A DNA stretch of 64,000 bases from Paracoccus xiamenensis (lineage in GTDB: Bacteria > Pseudomonadota > Alphaproteobacteria > Rhodobacterales > Rhodobacteraceae): positions 86,654 through 150,653 of the forward strand of contig NZ_JAAOHY010000008.1 in the NCBI RefSeq assembly GCF_011308835.1, in the 5' to 3' direction. The notes under the pieces were generated by a model that saw only the letters and a program-made list of their open reading frames with translations, had not been told where the DNA came from and did not search any database. Every line of letters starts with the position of its first letter. Positions within the stretch are counted from its first letter, which is position 1. The position numbers were made by a program, and so were the translations under genes. Positions 17,810-25,125 of this stretch are shown piece after piece.

Positions 17810-19306
17810 TCAGGCCGGCATCCGCCACATGCGGGGGCCGGACTCGTGAACGGAGCTGCCACGTGCGTCGACCGCGACCGTCACCGGCATGTCCTTCAGC
17901 GTGAATTCGTGAATCGCCTCCATGCCCAGATCCTCAAAGGCCAGAACACGCGCCTCGCGGATGGCCTTTGAGACCAGATAGGCGGCACCGCCCACGGCGA
18001 TCAGGTAGGCCGCCTTGTTGCGGGCGATGGCCTCAACTGTGGCCGGGCCGCGTTCGGCCTTGCCCATCATCACCGCGACGCCCAGCCTTTCCAGCATCAT
18101 GTCGCTGTAGCGGTCCATCCGCGTCGACGTGGTTGGCCCGGCCGGCCCGACGATTTCATCGCCGACCGGATCGACCGGGCCGACATAATAGATCGCGCGG
18201 TCGCGAAAGCTGACGGGCAGTTCTTCGCCCGCAGCCAGCATCTGTTCGATCCGGCGATGGGCAGCGTCGCGACCGGTCAGCAGGTGCCCGGACAGCAGCA
18301 AGGTTTCCCCCGGTTGCCAGCTTGCAATCTGGTCGCGGGTAAGGCTGTCGAGATCGACGCGGCGGGCATCTTTCCACGCATCGCCGAAATCAAGCTCTGG
18401 CCAATCGGAGAGGTCGGGCGCTTCCAGGCGGGCAGGGCCGCCGCCATCCAGCGAGAAATGCACATGCCGCGTTGCCGCGCAGTTCGGCACCAATGCCACC
18501 GGAAGCGAGGCCGCATGCGTCGGGAAGCTGCGCAGCTTCACATCCAGCACTGTCGTCTGCCCGCCCAGCCCCTGCGCGCCGATGCCAAGCGCATTGACGC
18601 GGTCGATGATTTCCAGCCGCAGCGCTTCCTCGGGCGTCTGCGGGCCGCGGGCGCGCAGGCCGGTGGCGTCGATCGGTTCATTCAGCGCCTGCTTGGCCAT
18701 CACCATCGCCTTGTCCACGCTGCCGCCGATGCCGATGCCCAGAATACCGGGCGGGCACCAGCCTGCACCCATCTTCTCGACCGTCTCGACCACCCAATCC
18801 GCGACCGAGGCCGAAGGGTTCAGGACCGCGAACCTGGTCTTGTTCTCGGACCCGCCGCCCTTGGCCGAGACATCGAAATCCACCTTGTCGCCGGCCACCA
18901 TCTCGACATGCAGCATCGCTGGCGCATTGTCGCCGGTATTGCCGCGCCGACCGAAGGGATCGGCCACCACCGAAGCGCGCAGCGGGTTGTCGGAATTGCG
19001 GTAAGCGCGGCGCACGGCGTCGTCCACGATGTCCTGCAGGGGGCGGCGCCAGTCCAGCTGCGCCTGAACGCCGATCCGGGCGGTGACGTTGACGACGCCG
19101 GTATCCTGACAGATGGGCCGCCGCCCAAGTGCTGCCATGCGCGAATTGACAAGGATCTGCGCCATGGCATCGCGGGCCGCAGCGCTTTGCTCGGTCCGCC
19201 AGGCGTTTGCCATGGCACGGATGAAGTCGGCCGGATGATAATAGGAAATGAACTGCAACGCGTCGGCAACGCTGTCGGTGACGTGGTCTTCGGTGATGGC
19301 GGGCAT
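17810..19306 (-). CDS. Class I (iron-sulphur) fumarate hydratase / probable mesaconase
   Basis: A 498-residue, oxygen-sensitive [4Fe-4S] hydro-lyase of the class I fumarase family. Cluster cysteines are expected at Cys66 (RRPICQDTG), Cys184 (GAGWCPPG) and Cys276 (LVPNCAATRH). The N-terminal alpha-type and C-terminal beta-type domains are fused, as in FumA/FumB. Some family members hydrate mesaconate to citramalate as well as fumarate. Its location next to a LysR gene and a C5-CoA operon supports a mesaconase role here, but fumarase activity alone is also possible. It is followed on its own strand by a shared terminator. Confidence 0.9.
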   Translation of the reverse strand: MPAITEDHVTDSVADALQFISYYHPADFIRAMANAWRTEQSAAARDAMAQILVNSRMAALGRRPICQDTGVVNVTARIGVQAQLDWRRPLQDIVDDAVRRAYRNSDNPLRASVVADPFGRRGNTGDNAPAMLHVEMVAGDKVDFDVSAKGGGSENKTRFAVLNPSASVADWVVETVEKMGAGWCPPGILGIGIGGSVDKAMVMAKQALNEPIDATGLRARGPQTPEEALRLEIIDRVNALGIGAQGLGGQTTVLDVKLRSFPTHAASLPVALVPNCAATRHVHFSLDGGGPARLEAPDLSDWPELDFGDAWKDARRVDLDSLTRDQIASWQPGETLLLSGHLLTGRDAAHRRIEQMLAAGEELPVSFRDRAIYYVGPVDPVGDEIVGPAGPTTSTRMDRYSDMMLERLGVAVMMGKAERGPATVEAIARNKAAYLIAVGGAAYLVSKAIREARVLAFEDLGMEAIHEFTLKDMPVTVAVDARGSSVHESGPRMWRMPA

Positions 19307-19309
19307 GGC

Positions 19310-20284
19310 TTATCCTTTGCGGATTGGCGATGTTTCGGGTGTGTCTTCGTTGATTGCGACCGCGCCGGTCCATGATCCATTCCGCGCCAGATCGCGCAGG
19401 ATTTCGTTGGCGAGGTTTCGGATCAGGGACACAGCATTGGTCATCGGGCGTTCGGAGGAATGGGCAAGAAAGACCTGACGGCGCAGCGCGGGGACCATGT
19501 CCCAGGCGCGCAACTTGCCCTGTTGCGCCTCGGCGGCGATGGCGTTCTGCGGCAGGATGGAAAAGCCCATTCCTTCGCAGACGAGCGCCTTGATATTGGC
19601 ATAGGAATCGACGTCGATCACGGCGTTCAATGCACGGCCATTCGCCGCCTGGGCCAGAAGGTCGCGCAATCCGTGGCCCTCGGCTGGAAGGATCAGCGGG
19701 GCCGCAATCGCATCCGCGAAATTGATGGCTCCGCCGGGTTCCGGCAGCATCTCATAAGGCGTGGGTTGCGCAGGCCCGAAGAATTGTAATGCCTCCTCCA
19801 GCACGGGTTCGGTCGTCACGCCCTGTTCATCGGCGGCGCCGTACAGAACCGCCAGATCGATGCGGGCATCGTGCAGCCATTCCAGAACAAAGCCGCTCAT
19901 CGCTTCGGCAATGCGCAGGCGGATCTTCGGATAGCGCTGATGCGTGGCGGTAATCAGCGGTACGGCAAGGATCTGGGCGATGGTGCCGGGCAGGCCGATC
20001 CGGACATCGCCGCTGGGGTCTTTCAGATTGCCGCGGATCTCCTCCTCGGCGACGACAATCTGATCGAGGATCACGCGGGCATGGTGCAGCAGGGTCGTGC
20101 CCGCCTCGGTCGGTTCGACGCCGCGCGGGGTGCGAAACAAAAGCTCTGTCCCCAGATGCGCTTCCATGTTGCGGATATGCAGCGACAATGCGGGCTGCGC
20201 GACATTCAGAACGCCCGCCGCGCGGGTGATAGAGCCCTGTTCAACGATGGCCACGAAATAGCGAAGCTGCCTGAGGTCGATCAT
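19310..20284 (-). CDS. LysR-family transcriptional regulator
   Basis: A regulator of about 324 residues. The N-terminal winged helix-turn-helix is clear (MIDLRQLRYFVAIVEQGS...AAGVLNVAQPALSLHIRNME), followed by a two-lobed co-inducer domain. The fumarase/mesaconase start is three bases beyond its stop, so the two are co-transcribed. It is divergent from the acyl-CoA dehydrogenase operon and a T-N11-A box lies between them. I chose the ATG at 20284 (GGAAC upstream); the ATG at 20299 would add five residues. The likely inducer is a C5 dicarboxylate or its CoA ester. Confidence 0.85.
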   Translation of the reverse strand: MIDLRQLRYFVAIVEQGSITRAAGVLNVAQPALSLHIRNMEAHLGTELLFRTPRGVEPTEAGTTLLHHARVILDQIVVAEEEIRGNLKDPSGDVRIGLPGTIAQILAVPLITATHQRYPKIRLRIAEAMSGFVLEWLHDARIDLAVLYGAADEQGVTTEPVLEEALQFFGPAQPTPYEMLPEPGGAINFADAIAAPLILPAEGHGLRDLLAQAANGRALNAVIDVDSYANIKALVCEGMGFSILPQNAIAAEAQQGKLRAWDMVPALRRQVFLAHSSERPMTNAVSLIRNLANEILRDLARNGSWTGAVAINEDTPETSPIRKG

Positions 20285-20307
20285 GTGTTCCGACGCCATA
20301 CTGATGC

Positions 20308-20328
20308 GTTATAGAGATCATCCATAAC
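20308..20328. promoter_or_regulatory. LysR box (T-N11-A) in divergent promoter
   Basis: GTTAT-N11-ATAAC is a perfect interrupted palindrome with the T-N11-A core bound by LysR-type regulators. It lies between the LysR gene and the acyl-CoA dehydrogenase gene, 65 bases before the latter's start. Confidence 0.65.
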
Positions 20329-20392
20329 ATATATTTGATGTATTCCGAAATGGCGGTCAATCTGCCTGCATATTGATGCAGGAGGGGACGCC

Positions 20393-21559
20393 ATGGCCTA
20401 TCATCGCCCGGAAGACGAACATCAGGATATCCGCGATGCGGTTCGCGCGCTTTGCGCCGAGTTCCCCGAGGAATATCACCGCAAGATCGACGAGGCCCGT
20501 GCCTATCCCGAGGAATTTGTGGATGCGCTGACCCGTGCGGGCTGGATGGCGGCGCTGATCCCCGAGGAATATGGCGGGTCGGGCCTTGGCCTGACAGAGG
20601 CGTCCGTCATCATGGAAGAAATCAACCGTGCAGGCGGCAATTCCGGCGCTTGTCACGGACAGATGTACAATATGAACACGCTGGTCCGGCACGGCTCGGA
20701 AGAACAGCGCCAGCGCTACCTGCCAAAGATCGCCAAAGGTGAATTGCGCCTGCAAAGCATGGGCGTGACCGAGCCGACGACCGGCACCGACACCACGAAG
20801 ATCAAGACGACCGCCGTGAAGAAGGGCGACCGCTATGTCATCAACGGCCAGAAGGTCTGGATCAGCCGGGTGCAGCATTCCGACCTGATGATCCTGCTGG
20901 CGCGCACGACGCCCCTGGCAGATGTGAAGAAGAAATCCGAGGGCATGTCGATCTTCCTTGTCGATATCAAGGACGCGATGAAGTCGGGGATGGAGGTCAA
21001 GCCGATTGCCAACATGGTCAATCACGAGACCAATGAACTGTTCTTCGACAATCTGGAAATCCCTGCCGAAAACCTGATCGGCGAGGAAGGGCAGGGCTTC
21101 AAATATATCCTGACCGGGCTGAACGCGGAACGCACGCTGATCGCGGCGGAATGCATCGGCGACGGCTACTGGTTCACCGACAAGGCGACTGCTTACGCGA
21201 ATGAGCGCGTCGTGTTCGGCCGCCCGATCGGCCAGAACCAGGGCGTTCAATTCCCCATAGCCGAGGCCTTTATCGAGATCGAGGCCGCCAGCCTGATGCG
21301 GTGGGAGGCCTGCCGGCTGTATGACGCAGGCAAGCAATCCGGTGCGCAGGCGAACATGGCGAAATACCTTGCCGCCAAGGCCAGTTGGGAGGCCGCGAAT
21401 GCCTGCATCCAGACCCATGGCGGCTTTGGTTTCGCCAATGAATACGATGTCGAACGCAAGTTCCGCGAAACCCGGCTGTATCAGGTCGCGCCGATCTCGA
21501 CCAACCTGATCCTGTCATATGTGGCCGAGCATATGCTGGGCCTGCCGAGGTCATTCTGA
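20393..21559 (+). CDS. Acyl-CoA dehydrogenase
   Basis: A 388-residue FAD enzyme that introduces an alpha-beta double bond into an acyl-CoA and passes electrons to ETF. Family marks are the N-terminal helical domain, the flavin/substrate strand LQSMGVTEPTTGTDTTKIKT near residue 122 and QTHGGFGFANEYDVERKFRETR near residue 340, where the usual signature ends. AGGAGG precedes the ATG. It is first in an operon encoding a CoA transferase, hydratase and lyase. Methylsuccinyl-CoA to mesaconyl-CoA would fit that set, but the substrate is not proven. Confidence 0.9.
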   Translation: MAYHRPEDEHQDIRDAVRALCAEFPEEYHRKIDEARAYPEEFVDALTRAGWMAALIPEEYGGSGLGLTEASVIMEEINRAGGNSGACHGQMYNMNTLVRHGSEEQRQRYLPKIAKGELRLQSMGVTEPTTGTDTTKIKTTAVKKGDRYVINGQKVWISRVQHSDLMILLARTTPLADVKKKSEGMSIFLVDIKDAMKSGMEVKPIANMVNHETNELFFDNLEIPAENLIGEEGQGFKYILTGLNAERTLIAAECIGDGYWFTDKATAYANERVVFGRPIGQNQGVQFPIAEAFIEIEAASLMRWEACRLYDAGKQSGAQANMAKYLAAKASWEAANACIQTHGGFGFANEYDVERKFRETRLYQVAPISTNLILSYVAEHMLGLPRSF

Positions 21560-22665
21560 TGTCCGTGCTGCCTCTGGAAGGCCTGACCGTCGTCGCCATC
21601 GAACAGGCGGTCGCGGCCCCATTCACCACCTCGCGCCTTGCCGACGCTGGCGCGCGCGTCATCAAGATCGAACGGCCCGAGGGCGATTTCGCCCGTGGCT
21701 ATGATGATGTGGCCAAGGGGCAGGCCAGCTATTTCGTCTGGCTGAACCGGGGCAAGGAAAGCCATGTGCTGAATCTCGCCTCGCCCGAGGGCAAGGCCGA
21801 ACTCGCCGCGTTGCTGAACGGGGCCGATGTGCTGGTCCAGAACCTGAAGCCCGGCGCGCTTGCACGGCTGGGTTTCGGGTTCGCGCGACTGGCGGCGGAA
21901 TGGCCGCGGCTGATTACGTGCTCGATCTCGGGCTATGGCGAGGGCGGGCCTATGGCGGATCGCAAGGCCTATGACCTGCTGATCCAGGCGGAATCCGGGC
22001 TGTGCTCGATCACCGGCGGGCCGGAGGAACCGGCGCGCGTCGGCGTCTCGCTGGTCGATATCGCCACCGGCGCCACCGCCCATGCCGCCATTCTGGAGGC
22101 GCTGATCCGGCGCGGGATCACGGGGCAGGGGGCGAATATCCAGGTCTCGATGTTCGACGTGATGGCCGATTGGCTGACCGTGCCGCTGCTGAACCACGAA
22201 GGCGGCAAGTCGCCCAAGCGCCTCGGTCTCGCGCATCCTTCGATCTCACCTTACAGCGTGTTCACCTGCAAGGACGGTGCGCAGATTCTGATCTCGGTTC
22301 AAAGCGACCGCGAGTTCGCCAAGCTGGCCGATATTTTCATCGGCCGCCCCGAATTGGCCCGCGATCCCCGCTTTGCGACCAACGTCGCCCGCGTCGCCAA
22401 TCGGCCAGAAACCGATGCCGCCGTGGCAGAGGCCTTCGCGCGGATGACAGCGGATGAGGCGACCGAGGCGCTGATCGCGGCCGATGTGGCCTTTGCTGCG
22501 GTAAATGACATGGCCGGGCTGTCGCAGCATCCGCATCTGCGTCGGATCAGCGTTGAGACCCCGAACGGCCCGGTCAGCTACCCGGCCCCGGCGACCATCT
22601 TCGTCGGCGAGGAACGGCAATATGGCGCAGTGCCGGGTATCGGCGAAAAGGGGGGCGAGGCATGA
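21559..22665 (+). CDS. CaiB/BaiF (class III) CoA transferase
   Basis: A 368-residue class III CoA transferase. The opening LPLEGLTVVAIEQAVAAPFTTSRLADAGARVIKIE matches the family, and the catalytic Asp lies in KAYDLLIQAESGL near residue 138. It overlaps its neighbours on both sides (TGATG and ATGA), showing translational coupling. In this set it could activate mesaconate or a related acid, or move CoA between C1 and C4 of mesaconyl-CoA as the Chloroflexus Mct enzyme does. Donor and acceptor are inferred. Confidence 0.88.
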   Translation: MSVLPLEGLTVVAIEQAVAAPFTTSRLADAGARVIKIERPEGDFARGYDDVAKGQASYFVWLNRGKESHVLNLASPEGKAELAALLNGADVLVQNLKPGALARLGFGFARLAAEWPRLITCSISGYGEGGPMADRKAYDLLIQAESGLCSITGGPEEPARVGVSLVDIATGATAHAAILEALIRRGITGQGANIQVSMFDVMADWLTVPLLNHEGGKSPKRLGLAHPSISPYSVFTCKDGAQILISVQSDREFAKLADIFIGRPELARDPRFATNVARVANRPETDAAVAEAFARMTADEATEALIAADVAFAAVNDMAGLSQHPHLRRISVETPNGPVSYPAPATIFVGEERQYGAVPGIGEKGGEA

Positions 22666-23495
22666 TTGACATCGAACATCTGCGCCAGTGGATCGGGAAA
22701 GAGGAAACGCAGTCCGAACTGCTGACCGAGGCGATGACGCAGCGGTTCATGGCAACCTTCGATCAGGGCGGCACGGTCAGCAATGGTGATGCCGCGCCGG
22801 TGATGATCCACCTTTGTCTGGCGCCGCCTGCCGCGCCGACCGCGCAACTTGGACCCGATGGCCACCCGGCGCGCGGCGGCTTTCTGCCGCCGGTTCCGCT
22901 GCCGCGCCGGATGTGGGCGGGCGGTGCCTTCACCTTCCATGACGTGATCCGCGTGGGCGAGATGGTCTCGCGGCACTCGACGATCCGCGAGGTGACGATG
23001 AAAGAGGGACGGACCGGCACGCTTTGCTTTGTGACGGTCGATCATCGCATTGAAAGCGACGGCCGGCTGGTGATCGAGGAGCGGCAGGATATCGTTTACC
23101 GTGGCGTGGACGCCCGAGGCGCCGCGAAGGGGACGCCCGAACCCGCCGCGCCGGGCCCGCATCGCGTGGTCGTCACCTCTTCTGCGCCGCTGCTGTTTCG
23201 CTATTCCGCGCTGACCTTTAACGGGCACCGCATCCATTACGACAGCCCCTATGTCCGCGAGGAAGAACACTATCCCGGCCTGATCGTCCACGGCCCGATG
23301 CAGGCGACGATGCTGATGCAATATGCCGAGCAGCTGCACGGCAGGCCGCCCGCGCGGTTCGACTTCCGCTCGCTTTCGCCGCTGTTCGACATTGCCGATT
23401 TCACCCTGAATGCCGAGGAAGATGGTGACGGGCTGCGGCTTTGGACCAGCTATGTGGATGGCCCCGTGGCGATGGAGGCGCGGGCGGCATGGTAG
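22662..23495 (+). CDS. MaoC/HTD2-like enoyl-CoA hydratase (candidate mesaconyl-C4-CoA hydratase)
   Basis: A 277-residue double hot-dog protein related to fungal HTD2 and to mesaconyl-C4-CoA/itaconyl-CoA hydratases. The C-terminal hydratase motif reads LFRYSALTFNGHRIHYDSPYV, with the catalytic Asp/His pair replaced by the HTD2 form; EEHYPGLIVHGP follows. The N-terminal hot-dog lacks that motif. It probably adds water to a branched C5 enoyl-CoA to give citramalyl-CoA, the substrate for the lyase encoded next. Operon overlap on both sides supports a shared pathway. Confidence 0.85.
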   Translation: MIDIEHLRQWIGKEETQSELLTEAMTQRFMATFDQGGTVSNGDAAPVMIHLCLAPPAAPTAQLGPDGHPARGGFLPPVPLPRRMWAGGAFTFHDVIRVGEMVSRHSTIREVTMKEGRTGTLCFVTVDHRIESDGRLVIEERQDIVYRGVDARGAAKGTPEPAAPGPHRVVVTSSAPLLFRYSALTFNGHRIHYDSPYVREEEHYPGLIVHGPMQATMLMQYAEQLHGRPPARFDFRSLSPLFDIADFTLNAEEDGDGLRLWTSYVDGPVAMEARAAW

Positions 23496-24280
23496 ATATA
23501 TCCGCCATCCGCGCGCCGCTTTTCGTGCCCGCAAACCGCCCGGAACGTTTCGAAAAGGCGGCGGCGTCGGGAACCGACGCGGTCATCCTCGATCTGGAAG
23601 ATGCCGTTGCCGCCGACGCCAAGGACGCCGCGCGTCAGGCGCTGCGCAAGGACTTCACCGACCTGCCGGTTATTGTGCGGATCAACGCCATCGGCACGCC
23701 ACCCCATGCGGCAGATCTTCAGGCCATCGCCGCCCTGCGTCCCGCCGCGGTGATCCTGCCCAAGGCCGAGGATGCGGTCAGCGTTCAGCATGTGGCAGAA
23801 GCCGCAGGCGTCCCGGTGATCGCGTTGATCGAATCTGCCCATGGTCTTGCCAATTCCCGGCAGATCGCGGCGACGCCGGGGGTCGTTCGCCTTGCCTTTG
23901 GCTCGATCGATTTCTGCGCCGATCTCGGCTGCAACCATCTGCGCGACGTGCTGTTGCCGGCGCGGTTTGAACTTGTATTGGCCTCGCGCCTTGCCGGGAT
24001 CGCGGCACCTATCGACGGGGTGACGGCGCAGCTTGATGACCCCGAAGTCACCCGCGATGATGCAGCCCATGCCCGCGCGCTTGGGATGACCGGAAAACTG
24101 TGCATCCACCCCAAACAGATACCCGAGGTGATGCGCGCCTTCGCCCCAAGTGCCGCAGAAATTGACTGGGCACGGCGCGTTGTTGCCTCGGGCGATGGGG
24201 CGGTGTCAGTCGATGGGGCCATGGTCGATGAACCTGTCCGCATCCGTGCCCGCGCGATTCTGGCGCAGGTGCGGGAATGA
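23489..24280 (+). CDS. CitE/HpcH-like CoA ester lyase (citramalyl-CoA or malyl-CoA lyase)
   Basis: A 263-residue TIM-barrel lyase of the HpcH/HpaI-CitE family. It opens IRAPLFVPANRPERFEKAAASGTDAVILDLEDAV; the Glu/Asp of DLEDAV and Glu of ALIESAHGL bind magnesium, and GKLCIHPKQIPEV is the CoA end of the barrel. The stand-alone form cleaves malyl-, methylmalyl- or citramalyl-CoA. With the upstream hydratase, citramalyl-CoA to acetyl-CoA and pyruvate is the best fit. ATG 23489 overlaps the hydratase stop; an earlier in-frame ATG lies inside that gene. Confidence 0.88.
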   Translation: MVDISAIRAPLFVPANRPERFEKAAASGTDAVILDLEDAVAADAKDAARQALRKDFTDLPVIVRINAIGTPPHAADLQAIAALRPAAVILPKAEDAVSVQHVAEAAGVPVIALIESAHGLANSRQIAATPGVVRLAFGSIDFCADLGCNHLRDVLLPARFELVLASRLAGIAAPIDGVTAQLDDPEVTRDDAAHARALGMTGKLCIHPKQIPEVMRAFAPSAAEIDWARRVVASGDGAVSVDGAMVDEPVRIRARAILAQVRE

Positions 24281-24975
24281 GCCAGCCGCAACTTATCCTG
24301 ATCCCCGGCCTGTTGAATGACGCGGAACTTTGGCGCGATCAGGTGGCGGATCTGGCCTGCGTCGCCCGGCCCGTGGTTGCCGACATTACCCAAGGCGAGA
24401 CGCTGGCCGCGCTTGCGCAGGACGTGCTGGCCATTGCCGAGCCGCGCTTTGCCCTTGCCGGCTTCTCGCTGGGCGGCATCGTCGCGCAGGAAATCATGCG
24501 CATCGCGCCCGAAAGGGTAGATCATCTGGCGCTGCTGGACACGACCATGCTGCCGGACGCGCCCGAACGCGAGGCGGAACGCCGAAGGCTGGTCGCGCAG
24601 GCAGGAAATCGGGGTAAATTCCACGGCTTCGGGGAAAAACTGCTGCAAACCTATCTCGCGCCGGAGAACCTGCAGAATGCCGATATGGCCGAGCGGGTGC
24701 GCGGCATGACAGAGCGTCTCGGGCCCGAGGTCTTCATCCGTCAAAGCCTGATCGACCGTCCCGACAGCCGAAGCAGCCTGCGCCAAATCGTCTGCCCGAC
24801 GCTGGTGCTGTGCGGGTCAGAGGATGTGCTGACGCCACCCGACCTGCACCGTAAGATGGCGGTCGAGATCCCGAATTCGCAGTTGGTGATCGTCCCGGAC
24901 AGCGGACACCTGACCCCAATCGAGCGACCGGATGCGGTTAGCGGTGCCTTGCGGTTGTTGCTGGCGCGCAAATGA
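24277..24975 (+). CDS. Alpha/beta-fold hydrolase (possible thioesterase)
   Basis: A 232-residue alpha/beta hydrolase. The nucleophile elbow is AGFSLGGIVAQE (Ser near residue 65), the Asp is in LCGSEDVLTPPDLH, and the His is in PDSGHLTPIERP, giving a complete catalytic triad. It overlaps the lyase gene by four bases and ends the operon. A role as a CoA thioesterase that recovers stalled acyl-CoA is possible; ester hydrolysis of the growth substrate is another. No signal peptide is seen, so it is cytoplasmic. Confidence 0.8.
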   Translation: MSQPQLILIPGLLNDAELWRDQVADLACVARPVVADITQGETLAALAQDVLAIAEPRFALAGFSLGGIVAQEIMRIAPERVDHLALLDTTMLPDAPEREAERRRLVAQAGNRGKFHGFGEKLLQTYLAPENLQNADMAERVRGMTERLGPEVFIRQSLIDRPDSRSSLRQIVCPTLVLCGSEDVLTPPDLHRKMAVEIPNSQLVIVPDSGHLTPIERPDAVSGALRLLLARK

Positions 24976-25125
24976 CCAAGCCGAAACAGGAAAGCGGCGC
25001 GTCAGGATCCAGTGCAGTAAAACATTTCATTTGAGACAGCCTGAAGCCGACGCCGCGGCGGATCTGGCATTGTGAGGTGCCGGTCCTCAGCGCATCTCAT
25101 CATGGATGGGCGCATCTTCATGGGG

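Noticed and set aside
18257..19375. 372-residue plus-strand open frame
   Set aside because: It is antisense to the class I fumarase and rich in Gln/His/Arg, the mark of a shadow frame.
24976..25125. Gap between the hydrolase and hybrid-kinase genes
   Set aside because: The two genes converge here; I found no strong hairpin, gene or RNA in the 150 bases.
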